64,000 nucleotides of DNA from Stenotrophomonas lactitubi (GCF_002803515.1 NZ_PHQX01000001.1:1674001-1738000); one strand, 5' to 3'; shown: positions 41,832-51,056, numbered from the stretch's first letter. Notes: generated from the letters alone by a model not told the origin. Translations and numbers: made by a program.

Positions 41832-44078
41832 TCAGAACTCCTGCCAGTCGCCGTCGCCGGCCAGTGCTGGCTGCGCAACGGGCTTGCGCACGCGCGATGG
41901 CGTCGCGATGGGGGCGGGCGCCGCTTTGCGCGGAGCACTGCCGGTCGTGGCCATCGCTGCACGCGGCAGCGCAGTGCCTGCACTCGGTGCGGCCAGGCGG
42001 AAGCGTGCAACGGCCTCGCCCAGCTGCGCGGCCTGGTCTTCCATCGCCCGCGCTGCAGCAGTGGCTTCTTCCACCAGCGCGGCGTTCTGCTGGGTGGTTT
42101 CGTCCATCTGCACCACGGTCTGGTTGACCTGTTCGATGCCGGCCGACTGTTCCTGCGAGGCGGCGGAAATCTCGGCCATGATGTCGGTCACGCGCTGCAC
42201 CGAGGCGACGATCTCGCCCATGGTGCTGCCGGCCTGGTGGACCAGGCTGGAGCCTTCGGCGACCTTGCCGACCGATTCGTCGATCAGGCCCTTGATCTCC
42301 TTGGCAGCGGCGGCCGAACGCTGAGCGAGGGTACGCACTTCGCTGGCGACCACGGCAAAACCACGGCCCTGTTCACCGGCACGGGCAGCTTCGACCGCAG
42401 CGTTCAGCGCCAGGATGTTGGTCTGGAAGGCGATGCCGTCGATGACCGAAATGATCTCGGCGATCTTCTTCGAGGACGCTTCGATGGCCGACATGGTGGT
42501 GACCACCTGGCCGACCACTTCGCCGCCCTGCGAGGCCACGCCATGTGCACCGATGGCGAGCTGGTTGGCCTGGCGTGCGTGCTCGGCATTCTGGCGCACG
42601 GTGGAGGTCAGTTCCTCCATCGACGCGGCGGTCTCTTCCAGGTTGGCCGCCTGCTGCTCGGTGCGGCGCGACAGGTCGCTGTTGCCCGAGGCGATTTCGC
42701 CTGCGGCCAGGGTGATGCTGGAGGTGCTGGCCTGGATCTGGCTGACGATCTGGGTCAGCTGGGCGACCGTGGTGTTGGCATCGTCGCGCATGCGGGCGAA
42801 CACGCCGTGGAACTGGCCGTCCATGCGTGCGGTCAGGTCGCCAGCGGCGATCGCCTGCAGCAGCTGCGACAGCTGGCCAAGGTTGCCGTCGGCGACCTGC
42901 ATCATGCTGTTCAGCTGCTCGATCATCACGCGGAAATCGTGATCGAAGCGCTGTGCATCGCCACGCTGGCTGAAATCGCCGGCGGCAGCAGCCGACGCCA
43001 ACTGCTGGATCTGCGTGTTGATCGCCAGCAGGCTGGCCTTGGCCGCATCCATCGATTCGTGCAGGATCGCGCGGCTGCCCGGCAGGCGGCGTGCATCGGG
43101 GGCGAGGTTGCCGATGGCGTACTGGTTGAGCACGTCGATGGCATCGCGGATCGCATCGAGGTGTTCGAAGATCACCGTGTTGATGCCGCCGGCAAGCTGC
43201 CCGTAGACGCCCGGGAAGTCTTCCGGAATGCGGTGGCTGATATCGGGGCCGGCATGCATCTGTGCCATCAGCTGGGTCTGCTCGGAGAAGCGACGCAGCA
43301 TCGCGGTCATCTCCGCGGTGGCCGCCAGCATGCGGCCCGCTTCATCCTTGCCGGTGGCCTGGGTGGTGAGGCTGAGGTCGCCGCGGGCGACGGCCTGGAT
43401 GGCATGCACGGCCTTGCCCAGCGGACCGACCACGGCGCGCGAGATGATCACGGCCAGGGTGGTGGCGACCACGACCAGCAGCACGATGGCAGCGATGATG
43501 GCCAGCATGCTGTTGCGGTGAGTGGCATTGGCGGCGTCGATCTTGCCCTGCATCAGCGAGCTGCTGTAAGCGCCCAGTGCCTTGAGGTCTTCGAAGGCCT
43601 TGCGGCGCAGCGGACGCGACTGTTCGTCGGAGATCTGCCGGGCCACCTCACCATCGCCTGCGGTGGCAGCTTCGCGCAGCTTGGTGTTGGCGGCGAAGTA
43701 GCCATCGACGTCGGCCTGCACGGCCTGGTACAGCGCGCGCTCCTTGGCCCCGGCCGGCAGCGCGGCGTAGGCCGCCAGCTGTTCGCGCACCACCTTGGCG
43801 GTGTCGCTCATGCGCTTGTTGTAGTCGGCCACTTTCTCCGGCTGGTCCAGCATGCTCAGCTGGGCCAGTTCGTAAGTGCGGAATTCACCCAGCTGCGAAC
43901 GCACTTCGCCGAGGTACTGCACCGACGGAATATCGTTGGAGGCCATCGCGCTGAGCTGCGCATTCGCTTCGGACAGGCGGAGCAGGGCGAACGCACCCAG
44001 CACGACGGTCATCAGGGTGGTCAGGGTGAATCCCACAGCCAGCTTGCGGGCGATGGGCAGATCGTGGAACCACTTCAT
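41832..44078 (-). CDS. Methyl-accepting chemotaxis protein with 4-helix-bundle sensor
   Basis: The 748-residue receptor has TM1 (~12-35), a helical periplasmic four-helix-bundle-type domain (~36-188, with [20 protein letters not shown]), TM2 (~190-212) and tandem HAMP-like segments. The conserved kinase-control hairpin ([20 protein letters not shown]) and the C-terminal DWQEF follow. The ligand is unknown. It is a single-gene unit with a FliA-type promoter 112 bp upstream. From about residue 330 onward it closely matches the Cache receptor at 34103-36367, including nucleotide-level identity over long stretches. Confidence 0.95.
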   Translation of the reverse strand: MKWFHDLPIARKLAVGFTLTTLMTVVLGAFALLRLSEANAQLSAMASNDIPSVQYLGEVRSQLGEFRTYELAQLSMLDQPEKVADYNKRMSDTAKVVREQLAAYAALPAGAKERALYQAVQADVDGYFAANTKLREAATAGDGEVARQISDEQSRPLRRKAFEDLKALGAYSSSLMQGKIDAANATHRNSMLAIIAAIVLLVVVATTLAVIISRAVVGPLGKAVHAIQAVARGDLSLTTQATGKDEAGRMLAATAEMTAMLRRFSEQTQLMAQMHAGPDISHRIPEDFPGVYGQLAGGINTVIFEHLDAIRDAIDVLNQYAIGNLAPDARRLPGSRAILHESMDAAKASLLAINTQIQQLASAAAAGDFSQRGDAQRFDHDFRVMIEQLNSMMQVADGNLGQLSQLLQAIAAGDLTARMDGQFHGVFARMRDDANTTVAQLTQIVSQIQASTSSITLAAGEIASGNSDLSRRTEQQAANLEETAASMEELTSTVRQNAEHARQANQLAIGAHGVASQGGEVVGQVVTTMSAIEASSKKIAEIISVIDGIAFQTNILALNAAVEAARAGEQGRGFAVVASEVRTLAQRSAAAAKEIKGLIDESVGKVAEGSSLVHQAGSTMGEIVASVQRVTDIMAEISAASQEQSAGIEQVNQTVVQMDETTQQNAALVEEATAAARAMEDQAAQLGEAVARFRLAAPSAGTALPRAAMATTGSAPRKAAPAPIATPSRVRKPVAQPALAGDGDWQEF

Positions 44079-44190
44079 GCAGGGTGCTCCAAGGTGGGCA
44101 GAATGCCGGCGGCGGAGCCGCTGGCAAAAGGTGGTTGCAGGAGGGAACGGTCGTGCCGGGTGGGGGTTCGGTGACTGCCGTCATGTCGAG

Positions 44191-44217
44191 ATAGCGGCGC
44201 CCGTGCGGCGGACTTTA
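44191..44217 (-). promoter_or_regulatory. FliA (sigma28) promoter for the third receptor
   Basis: On the minus strand TAAA (44214-44217), exactly 15 bp, then GCCGCTAT (44191-44198), two bases from GCCGATAA. Confidence 0.75.
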
Positions 44218-44322
44218 TGGACCTGTGTCACATTCGCTGGCGTAGGGGGAGGCAACGCAAAGCACGCCATGGCGGGGCTTTCGCATCGATATCGTGGTTT
44301 CAGGCGAAACCATGCGGACGAT

Positions 44323-44357
44323 GGAGTTCACAGTGCGCGTTGACGGAGTTCACAGTG
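44323..44357. repeat. Direct repeat of GGAGTTCACAGTG
   Basis: Two 13-bp copies (44323-44335 and 44345-44357) are 22 bp apart, two helical turns. A third copy with one changed base (GGAGTTCACAGTT) lies at 51081-51093. Both sites lie just beyond the 3' end of a cheA gene. The 44079-44464 gap otherwise holds the receptor promoter and the cheA terminator. Confidence 0.55.
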
Positions 44358-44414
44358 GATCGCGCGCAGCCCTGTCAGGTACAAGCGGGAACGCCGTTGT
44401 GCACGCGCGCAAAC

Positions 44415-44442
44415 AAAAACCGCCGCCCCGGAGGGCGGCGGT
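44415..44442 (-). terminator. Rho-independent terminator of the STAS-cheY-cheA unit
   Basis: A 10-bp stem ACCGCCGCCC/GGGCGGCGGT with a 4-nt loop is followed on the minus strand by TTTTT (44415-44419). It lies 22 bp past the cheA stop. Confidence 0.9.
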
Positions 44443-44464
44443 CAGGCACAGCGCGTGGAGCGGC

Positions 44465-46444
44465 TCAGGCGGCCTGCGGCACCCGCAGCGAACGCACGAG
44501 GCCACCGATGTCGACGATCAGGGCGACGCGGCCGTCGCCGAGGATGGTGGCGCCGGAGACACCGCCGATGCGGCGATAGTTGTTCTCGATGTTCTTCACC
44601 ACGACCTGCTGCTGGCCGACCAGTTCGTCCACTTCCAGCGCGATCTTCTGGCCATCGCCTTCAACCACCACCACCAGCGATTCACTGCCGGGTGCGCGCT
44701 GCCCATAGCCGTAGTACTCGCTCAGCGACAGGATCGGCAGGTATTCGCCACGCACGCGCAGCACGCGGCCTTCGCCGGCCATGCTGCGGATGTCGTCGGG
44801 CTGCGGCTGCAGTGCTTCAAGCACGTAGGCCAGCGGCAGGATCAGGGTCTCGCCGGCCACCGCCACGGTCATGCCGTCGAGGATGGCCAGGGTCAGCGGC
44901 AACCGGATCAGCGTGCGGGTGCCGGTGCCTAGGCCGCTTTCAATCTGCACCTCGCCACCCAGCGCCTGGATGTTGCGGCGGACCACGTCCATGCCCACGC
45001 CGCGGCCGGACAGGTCGGTGACCGCATCGGCGGTGGAGAAACCGGGCTGGAAGATCAGGTCCCAGACCTGCGAGTCGGTGGGGTTGTCCGGCACGGGCAG
45101 GCCGCGTTCGTGCGCCTTGGCCAGGATCTTCTCGCGGTTCAGGCCGCGGCCGTCGTCGCTGACTTCGATGACGATGTGGCCGCCCTGGTGCGAGGCCGCC
45201 AGGGTGATCGTGCCGGTCTCGTCCTTGCCGGCATCGCGACGCACGTCCGGCATTTCCAGGCCGTGGTCGATCGAGTTGCGGACCAGATGCACCAGCGGAT
45301 CGGCGATCTTCTCGATCAGGCCCTTGTCCAGCTCGGTGCCTTCGCCGATCGTGCGCAGGCGCACGTGCTTGCCGAGGCGGCCGGACAGGTCGCGGACCAG
45401 GCGCGGGAAGCGGCGGAACACCGCATCGACCGGCAGCATGCGCACGCCGATCACCGCTTCCTGCAGGTCGCGGGTATTGCGTTCAAGCAGGTCCAGGCCA
45501 GCGAACAGGCTCTCGGCATGGACCGGGTCCAGCGCGTGCGAGACCTGCTTGAGCATGGCCTGGGTGATGACCAGTTCGCCGACCAGGTTGATCAGTGCAT
45601 CGACCTTGTCGACGCTGACGCGGATGGAGGTTTCCGCTTCCTGGCTGGCGCCGGTGCTGGCCGTCGGTGCGGCAGCGGCGGGTGCGGCGGCGGCCACCGG
45701 CGCGGCAGCCGGTGCCTGCGTGGCCAGGCTTGGCGGTGCGGCCGGACGGATGTCCAGTTCGCAGTCGTCCAGCACCCAGGCGAAGGTATCTTCGATCTTG
45801 CTGCGCGGCACTTTGCCGACCAGGCCCAGATCCCACGCAAGGTGGGCTTCGAGCGGGTCGAGCTGGGCAAAGCCGGGCAGGCGATCCATGCGCGCGGCCA
45901 CCTGCAGCGAACCCAGGTGTTCCAGTTCGCGGATGATGCGCAGCGGGTCGTTGCCGCTCATGAACAGCGACGGCGCCGGGGCGAAGCCGATCTGCCAGGC
46001 TTCCGGCGTGTCGTCGACCTGGCTGGCGGCAGCAGGTGCGGCGGCGGCGGGTGCCTGGCCGGACAGCACCGATTCCAGGCGCGCCTTCACCGCAGCAACC
46101 GCTGCGGGATCGGCGGGCTGGCCGTGCTCGGCTTCACGCAACAGGGCACGCAGCACGTCCACCGACGACAGCATCGCATCGACGGCGTTGCCTTCCAGTG
46201 CGCGCTTGCCGGCACGCAGCTCATCCAGCAGCGTCTCCAGCACGTGGGTCAACCCGGCGATGGCATCGAAGCCGAACGTGCCTGCGCCACCCTTGATGGA
46301 GTGGGCGGCACGGAACACCGAGTTGATGATCTCCGCGTCCTGTTGTCCCGATTCCAGGGCCAGCAGGCCAGCCTCCATGGCGTCGAGGCCTTCGCGGCTC
46401 TCCTCGAAGAAAGTGGCGTGGAAGCGTTGCAGGTCCATGCTCAT
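44465..46444 (-). CDS. cheA: Chemotaxis histidine kinase CheA (second core)
   Basis: The 659-residue kinase has an HPt domain with H48 (FRAAHSIKGGAGTFGF), a long Ala/Pro-rich linker and the dimerisation region. The ATPase domain (VRNSIDHGLEMP, DDGRGLNREKI, DLSGRGVGMDVVRRNI) and a CheW-like regulatory domain (RVLRVRGEYLPILSLSEYYG) follow. It is a paralogue of the cheA at 51148-52992. It forms a unit with a STAS protein gene and a dedicated cheY, behind a FliA-type promoter. It may feed an output other than, or in addition to, the motor. The ATG at 46444 is followed by MSMDLQRFH; a second Met two codons later is possible. Confidence 0.93.
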   Translation of the reverse strand: MSMDLQRFHATFFEESREGLDAMEAGLLALESGQQDAEIINSVFRAAHSIKGGAGTFGFDAIAGLTHVLETLLDELRAGKRALEGNAVDAMLSSVDVLRALLREAEHGQPADPAAVAAVKARLESVLSGQAPAAAAPAAASQVDDTPEAWQIGFAPAPSLFMSGNDPLRIIRELEHLGSLQVAARMDRLPGFAQLDPLEAHLAWDLGLVGKVPRSKIEDTFAWVLDDCELDIRPAAPPSLATQAPAAAPVAAAAPAAAAPTASTGASQEAETSIRVSVDKVDALINLVGELVITQAMLKQVSHALDPVHAESLFAGLDLLERNTRDLQEAVIGVRMLPVDAVFRRFPRLVRDLSGRLGKHVRLRTIGEGTELDKGLIEKIADPLVHLVRNSIDHGLEMPDVRRDAGKDETGTITLAASHQGGHIVIEVSDDGRGLNREKILAKAHERGLPVPDNPTDSQVWDLIFQPGFSTADAVTDLSGRGVGMDVVRRNIQALGGEVQIESGLGTGTRTLIRLPLTLAILDGMTVAVAGETLILPLAYVLEALQPQPDDIRSMAGEGRVLRVRGEYLPILSLSEYYGYGQRAPGSESLVVVVEGDGQKIALEVDELVGQQQVVVKNIENNYRRIGGVSGATILGDGRVALIVDIGGLVRSLRVPQAA

Positions 46445-46489
46445 GGCAGTGGCGATCCGGAAGCGAAGAGGGGGAGCAGTGCGGGGCGA

Positions 46490-46855
46490 TCAGCCCAGCA
46501 CTTTCTGCACGGTGGCGACCAGCTGTTCGGGATTGAACGGCTTGACCAGCCAGCCGGTGGCACCGGCGGCCTTGCCTTCGGACTTCTTGTCCGCGGCCGA
46601 CTCGGTGGTCAACATCAGCATCGGCGTGAACTTGTAGTCGGGCAGCTGGCGCAGTTCGCGGATCAGCGCGATGCCGTCCATGTTCGGCATGTTGACGTCG
46701 GTGACCACCGCATTGAAGCGCTGGCCCTTGGCACGTCCGAGCGCGACCGCGCCGTCTTCAGCTTCTTCGACGGCAAAACCGGCCGAGGTGAGGGCGAAGG
46801 AAACCATCTGGCGCATCGACGCCGAATCGTCCACCACCAAGATACGTGCGCTCAT
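46490..46855 (-). CDS. cheY: CheY-type response regulator (second core)
   Basis: This is a 121-residue single receiver domain with D53 as phospho-acceptor (VVTDVNMPNMDG), acidic D9-D10 (LVVDDSASMRQM), Thr in MLTTESAADKK and the conserved Lys in WLVKPFNP. It has no output domain. Its ATG overlaps the stop of the STAS gene (ATGA), and cheA follows after 45 bp. It is therefore likely the partner of the adjacent CheA and not of the flagellar CheA further along. It resembles the PilH/CheY-like regulators of alternative systems as well as motor CheY. Confidence 0.92.
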   Translation of the reverse strand: MSARILVVDDSASMRQMVSFALTSAGFAVEEAEDGAVALGRAKGQRFNAVVTDVNMPNMDGIALIRELRQLPDYKFTPMLMLTTESAADKKSEGKAAGATGWLVKPFNPEQLVATVQKVLG

Positions 46856-47160
46856 GCAGCGTTCTCCACAGATTTCAGGTTGTCATGGGTTACGTCCAGG
46901 CCCAGGGCCTGGGTGACGCCCAACAGGCGTGCAGCGTCACGGAAGGTTGCAGTGCAACCGTGGAAGCCAGTGCCCAGGCCTGCCTCGCGGCGGGCCTGTA
47001 CGAAGGCACACAGCACCTGCACGCTGGCGGTGTGGATGCGACCGACCTGGCTTGCATCCAGGGTCAGCTCGCCTGCTTCCGCCACCAAGGGCGAAAGGCG
47101 GTTCTTGAGCTCGGTGCTGCTCTCGATGCCGAGATCCTCACCCAGTTCGACAGTGCTCAT
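46852..47160 (-). CDS. STAS-domain protein in a chemotaxis unit
   Basis: The 102-residue protein looks like a STAS (SpoIIAA-like) domain (MSTVELGEDLGIESSTELKN, ELTLDASQVGRIHTASVQVL). In anti-sigma antagonists the loop Ser is phosphorylated; here the equivalent region is ASQVGRIHTAS, so a regulatory Ser or Thr is plausible. The partner kinase or phosphatase is not in the window. GGAG lies six bases before the ATG at 47160, so the TTG at 47175 is rejected. It overlaps cheY and is the first gene behind a FliA-type promoter 31 bp upstream. Confidence 0.8.
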   Translation of the reverse strand: MSTVELGEDLGIESSTELKNRLSPLVAEAGELTLDASQVGRIHTASVQVLCAFVQARREAGLGTGFHGCTATFRDAARLLGVTQALGLDVTHDNLKSVENAA

Positions 47161-47190
47161 CGTTGCTCCGGACAAACGGTTCCAGCATTC

Positions 47191-47217
47191 ATAACGGCAC
47201 CGCGGGGTAGTTCTTTA
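47191..47217 (-). promoter_or_regulatory. FliA (sigma28) promoter for STAS-cheY-cheA
   Basis: On the minus strand TAAA (47214-47217), exactly 15 bp, then GCCGTTAT (47191-47198). It lies 31 bp before the STAS ATG and 27 bp past the parP stop, so this unit need not depend on read-through from motC. Confidence 0.8.
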
Positions 47218-47244
47218 GGGGAGGTATCGACGCGGAGCGTCGAT

Positions 47245-48483
47245 TCACCCCAGCAGCTGCGTGGCGTCGAGCAGGATCATCGGCCGCTGGCTGATGCGGG
47301 CCACGCCGCGGAACAGGTCATTGGAGATCTGGCAGATGCGGGCGGTATCGGGCGGTTCGATCTGCGAGTCGGTCAGGTTGGCGACATCCTCCACGGCCGA
47401 CACACGCAGGCCCAGGGTTTCGCCGTTCTCTTCAAGCACGACAATGCGGGTCTGCGCGTCATCCTCGGCGGACGCCGCGCCCAGGTGCAGGCCGAGATCC
47501 ATCACCGGCACCACCTGGCCGCGCAGGTTCATGATGCCGAGCATTTCCGGTGCAGTGCCGCGCAATGGCAGCAACGGCACCGGCAGTACCACCTCCTGCA
47601 CCTTCAGCAGCTCCAGCGCGTAGGCCTGGGTGCCGCAGCGCAGGCGCAGCCAACGCGAGGTGCGTTCGCCGGCGCGGCGGTTCTGCGGGTGCGGGCTGCT
47701 GGCGGGCTGATGCGCCTGGGCCTGCAGCTCCTGCCAGGTGCCGGGGCGGTTGCTGGATGGGGTGTCCACCGCGACCCGCGGCGGTGGTGCGACGGCGGCG
47801 CGGGCCATCGACGGCATCGGCGCAGGCGCGGGGCGCGCTGCGGCCTTGGCAGCTGCCGGCGCGGCGATGGCAGGCACCACCTCGCCGTCGGCGGCGGCTT
47901 CGAAAGCCGCCTGCAGTCCGGGGCTGTCGGTGTGCGCGAGGCTGTCGGCGGCGTCGGTTTCGTAGATCACTTCGTCCGGCAGGTCATCCCAGGTGGGTTC
48001 CGGCGCGGGCGGTGCGGCAGGGGCAACGGCCACGGGCGCGGTTTCATGGATGACATCTGCCGGCAGATCGTCCCAGGTTGGCTCGCGGTCGGCGTCGGCC
48101 GCAGGTGCGGTAGCGGCGTCGAAGGCGGCCTCGAGGGAGGCGTCGTCAATGACAGGGGGGCCCGCGACGGTGTCGGTTTCGTAGATCACCTCGGCCGGCA
48201 GATCGTCCCAGGTCGGCTCGCGCTCGGAGTCGACCGCAGGCGCAGCAGCGGCGTCGAAGGCGGCCTCCAGGGCCGCATCATCATTGGCCGGTGCGGCCAC
48301 GACGGTGTCGGTTTCGTAGATCACTTCAGCCGGCAGATCATCCCAGGTGGGCTCGCGCTGTGCATCGGCCGCTGCACTCGTCGGGCGTGGCGTGGCATCT
48401 GCGGCGACCGGTGCGACCGGTGCCACGGCAATGTCGCCGAGCAGTTCGTCCAGATAGTCGTCGAGCATGCCGGTGGTGTTCAT
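47245..48483 (-). CDS. parP: ParP-like CheW-domain protein with tandem N-terminal motifs
   Basis: ParP couples the polar ParA-like ATPase ParC to the chemoreceptor array and CheA in polar flagellates. The 412-residue protein ends in a CheW-like domain (from WLRLRCGTQAYALELLKVQE; NLRGQVVPVMDLGLHLG). Its first 200 residues hold four copies of EPTWDDLP followed by an EVIYET-like motif (W47, W92, W137, W165), the first three spaced 45 residues apart. They alternate with a LEAAFDAA-type helix (72-79, 117-124, 190-197). The N-terminus MLDDYLDELLGDI is an acidic amphipathic helix. It overlaps parC by four bases. The name rests on the parC-parP order and the C-terminal CheW-like domain. Confidence 0.8.
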   Translation of the reverse strand: MNTTGMLDDYLDELLGDIAVAPVAPVAADATPRPTSAAADAQREPTWDDLPAEVIYETDTVVAAPANDDAALEAAFDAAAAPAVDSEREPTWDDLPAEVIYETDTVAGPPVIDDASLEAAFDAATAPAADADREPTWDDLPADVIHETAPVAVAPAAPPAPEPTWDDLPDEVIYETDAADSLAHTDSPGLQAAFEAAADGEVVPAIAAPAAAKAAARPAPAPMPSMARAAVAPPPRVAVDTPSSNRPGTWQELQAQAHQPASSPHPQNRRAGERTSRWLRLRCGTQAYALELLKVQEVVLPVPLLPLRGTAPEMLGIMNLRGQVVPVMDLGLHLGAASAEDDAQTRIVVLEENGETLGLRVSAVEDVANLTDSQIEPPDTARICQISNDLFRGVARISQRPMILLDATQLLG

Positions 48484-49262
48484 GCCGCCTGCTCCAGGGC
48501 ACGTGCGTCCTCACCGAGGATCCAGTTCAACGCGCGCCGATAGGCCGCCAGGCCACGGCCCGGGTAGTCCTCGCCGATGCTCGGCAGGGTCAGGCCGGCC
48601 GCATTGCTGATGCGGGTGTCGATCGGAATCGCATCTTCCCAGACGCGGCTTGCGTGGCGGTCCTGCATGGCGCGCAGCGATTCATTGCCGGTGCGGGTGC
48701 GGCGGTCGAACAGCGTCGGCAGGATCGAGATCGGCAGCGGACGGCGGCGCGAACGCTCGACCATCTCGCCGGTGCGGACCATGCCATCCAGGCCGTGCAG
48801 GGCCAGCGGCTCGGCCTGGGTGGGGATGATCAGGCGATCAGCAGCGGCCAGCGCGTTGATCATCAGCAGGCCCAGGGTCGGTGCGCAGTCCAGCAGGATG
48901 TAGTCGTGCTGGCCCTGGTGGCGGGCGAGGGCGTTCTGCAGTGCCAGGCCGAGGCCGGGCTGGTTGGCGCTGCGCCGTTCCAGTGTGGCCAGGGAGGCCT
49001 GCGCGCACACGTAATCGAGTCCGCCGATGGTGCTGGCGTGGCTGAGCGTGGACAGGTCGGCTGGTGGTGCGCCGAACAGTTCCAGCACGCCGGCCGGTGC
49101 CGGTTCGATCGGTACACCGAAGGCGCGGGTCAGCGAGGCATGCGGATCGAGATCGATCAGCAGCACGCGGTGGCCGAGCGCGGCCAGGCCGCGACCGAGG
49201 GCGAGGGTGGTGGTGGTCTTGCCGACTCCGCCCTTCTGGTTGGCGACTGCCCAGATGCGCAT
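48480..49262 (-). CDS. parC: ParA-family ATPase ParC (polar placement of chemotaxis arrays)
   Basis: The 260-residue protein is a ParA/MinD-type ATPase with the deviant Walker A motif QKGGVGKTTTTLALG at the N-terminus and LLIDLDPHASLT and YILLDCAPTLG further on. In Vibrio and Pseudomonas, ParC places chemotaxis arrays at the cell pole and works with ParP. There is no parB or parS nearby, so chromosome partition is unlikely. It lies four bases after motD and overlaps parP (ATGA). Confidence 0.9.
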   Translation of the reverse strand: MRIWAVANQKGGVGKTTTTLALGRGLAALGHRVLLIDLDPHASLTRAFGVPIEPAPAGVLELFGAPPADLSTLSHASTIGGLDYVCAQASLATLERRSANQPGLGLALQNALARHQGQHDYILLDCAPTLGLLMINALAAADRLIIPTQAEPLALHGLDGMVRTGEMVERSRRRPLPISILPTLFDRRTRTGNESLRAMQDRHASRVWEDAIPIDTRISNAAGLTLPSIGEDYPGRGLAAYRRALNWILGEDARALEQAA

Positions 49263-49266
49263 CGGA

Positions 49267-50280
49267 TTACTCCTTCATTGCCGGGGGAACGGCGGCGCCG
49301 ACACGGCTGCCAGCCGGCACCGGTGGCAACTGCACCGGTGCGATGGGGGAAGTGGGGGTGGTGGCCGGCGCTGCGGCGGCCTGTTCGCTCGCGTTGCGGC
49401 TGGCCCCGGTGGCGGCATTCAGGCGTTCGCCCAGCGGGTCCACCGAATGACTGGTGTCGGCCAGGATGATGACCATCACCCGCCGGTTGCGGTTGCGGCC
49501 CTGCGCGCTGTCGTTCTCTTCGCGTGGGCGGAACTGGCCGTAGCCCACCATCGCCAGCCGCGACGGCTGCAGGCCCTGGTCGGCAAACAGATGCACAACA
49601 CTTGCCGCGCGCCCGGCCGACAGTTCCCAGTTGGACGGGAAGGTGGCGGTGGCAATCGGCACGTTGTCGGTGTGGCCTTCCACGCGCACGCTGTTGGGCA
49701 CGTCGCGCAGCACGCCGGCCAGGCTGGCCAGGGTGTCGCGCGCATGCACGTCCAGCGCTGCCGAGCCGGTCGGGAACAGGATGTCGCTGTTGATCTCGAC
49801 TTCGATCCACAGCTCGGTGCGGCGCACGCTGATCATGCCGCGGTCGATCAGGGGTGCCAGCGCAGCGGTCAGGCGGTCGGCGATGCTGTTGAGCTGGCGC
49901 TCGGCACGCGCGATCTGCTCCTGGTTGTGCACCGACACCGGCATGCGCATCTGCGAGGCCATCGCCGGCAGCAGGGTGGGGTCATGCGACGGCGCGGGAG
50001 CGGACGGCCCGATCTTGGTGCCGGACTTGATCACCGACGGGCTGTCCCAGCCGCCGCCCTGCACCTGCTTGTTGCCGACCTGCACCGGATTGATGGTGCG
50101 CGGCGCACCACCGAAGGCATCGGTGAGGGCGTCGGCCATGATCCGGTACTTGCCCTCGTTGACCGAGGAGATCGCGTACATGACCACGAAGAAGGCGAGC
50201 AGCAGCGTCATCAGGTCGGCATAGGGGATGGCCCATGCTTCGTGGTTGGCGTGCTCTTCGTGGTGCTTGCGGCGGGCCAT
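49267..50280 (-). CDS. motD: Flagellar motor stator protein MotD (MotB-like)
   Basis: The 337-residue protein has a short N-terminal cytoplasmic part and one membrane segment with the ion-binding D22 (IPYADLMTLLLAFFVVMYA). The C-terminal OmpA/MotB peptidoglycan-binding domain has IEVEINSDILFPTGSAAL and VRVEGHTDNVPI, followed by an Ala/Pro-rich tail. With MotC it forms a second stator set, known from Pseudomonas as MotCD and there important for swarming and for cyclic-di-GMP control of motility. It starts one base after the motC stop. Confidence 0.93.
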   Translation of the reverse strand: MARRKHHEEHANHEAWAIPYADLMTLLLAFFVVMYAISSVNEGKYRIMADALTDAFGGAPRTINPVQVGNKQVQGGGWDSPSVIKSGTKIGPSAPAPSHDPTLLPAMASQMRMPVSVHNQEQIARAERQLNSIADRLTAALAPLIDRGMISVRRTELWIEVEINSDILFPTGSAALDVHARDTLASLAGVLRDVPNSVRVEGHTDNVPIATATFPSNWELSAGRAASVVHLFADQGLQPSRLAMVGYGQFRPREENDSAQGRNRNRRVMVIILADTSHSVDPLGERLNAATGASRNASEQAAAAPATTPTSPIAPVQLPPVPAGSRVGAAVPPAMKE

Positions 50281-50281
50281 G

Positions 50282-51022
50282 TCAGTGCAGGAAGCCGGAG
50301 AGGTTGGTTTCGATGTTGCGCGGGTTCTCGCCCTGGGCGATCGAGATCAGGCCTTCGATGACCATTTCGCGGTCGCGCGAGTTGTGGGCGATCACGCCCT
50401 TCAGCTTGGCGGCGATGGGCAGGAACAGCAGGTTGGCCGAGGCGATGCCGTAGATGGTGGCGGTGAACGCCGCGGCGATGCCGTGGCCCAGCTTGCTCGG
50501 GTCGGCGAGGTTCTTCATCACCGCGATCAGGCCGAGCACGGCGCCGATGATGCCCAGCGTAGGCGCATAGATGCCCATCGCCTCAAATACCTTGGCGCCG
50601 GCCTGATCCTGGTGTTCCTGGCTGCCGAGTTCGATTTCCAGCATGTGCCGGATCGATTCGGGTTCCACACCGTCCACCAGCAGTTGCAGGCCCTTGCGCA
50701 GGAACGGATCACGCTGCGCTTCCACCTGCGATTCCAGGCCCAGCAGGCCCTGGCGGCGGGCGATGTTGCTCCATTCCACGATCTGCTGGATCAGTTCACG
50801 ACGGTCGCTGTGCGGCGGGCGCACGACCCAGCGCACGATCTTGAACGCATGCTTGAACACCGCCGGCGCGGTATGCAGCAGGATGGCGGCGATGGTGCCG
50901 ACGATGACGATCACAAACGCCGCAGGCGACCACAACGACGCCAGGCCGGCGCCCTTGAGGATGCTGCCACCGACCAGTGAGGCCAGGGCGAGGAAAAGTC
51001 CAATGAGGCTGAGTCTATCCAT
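50282..51022 (-). CDS. motC: Flagellar motor stator protein MotC (MotA-like)
   Basis: The 246-residue MotA-family protein has four membrane segments (about 1-25, 28-50, 147-170, 182-205) with the conserved region GIYAPTLGIIGAVLGLIAVM and a cytoplasmic loop between TM2 and TM3 that should contact FliG. The start at 51022 (MDRLSLIGLF) follows the FliA-type promoter directly. A longer open frame to 51061 would include that promoter and is rejected. It is first in motC-motD-parC-parP. Confidence 0.94.
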   Translation of the reverse strand: MDRLSLIGLFLALASLVGGSILKGAGLASLWSPAAFVIVIVGTIAAILLHTAPAVFKHAFKIVRWVVRPPHSDRRELIQQIVEWSNIARRQGLLGLESQVEAQRDPFLRKGLQLLVDGVEPESIRHMLEIELGSQEHQDQAGAKVFEAMGIYAPTLGIIGAVLGLIAVMKNLADPSKLGHGIAAAFTATIYGIASANLLFLPIAAKLKGVIAHNSRDREMVIEGLISIAQGENPRNIETNLSGFLH

Positions 51023-51029
51023 GGGTCCG

Positions 51030-51056
51030 GTATCGGCTTGTATGAATGGGACTTGA
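51030..51056 (-). promoter_or_regulatory. FliA (sigma28) promoter for motC-motD-parC-parP
   Basis: On the minus strand TCAA (51053-51056), exactly 15 bp, then GCCGATAC (51030-51037). It ends 8 bp before the motC ATG, so the leader must be extremely short or the motC start lies further in. One variant copy of the GGAGTTCACAGT motif lies 25 bp upstream at 51081. Confidence 0.75.

Noticed and set aside
44079..44464. A possible small gene in the gap before the second cheA
   Set aside because: The open frames there lack ribosome sites, cross the FliA-type promoter or the terminator, and show no domain-like sequence.
48480..49262. ParA-like ATPase as a plasmid or chromosome partition gene
   Set aside because: There is no parB or parS nearby, and it overlaps a CheW-domain gene next to motCD, the ParC-ParP arrangement of chemotaxis clusters.
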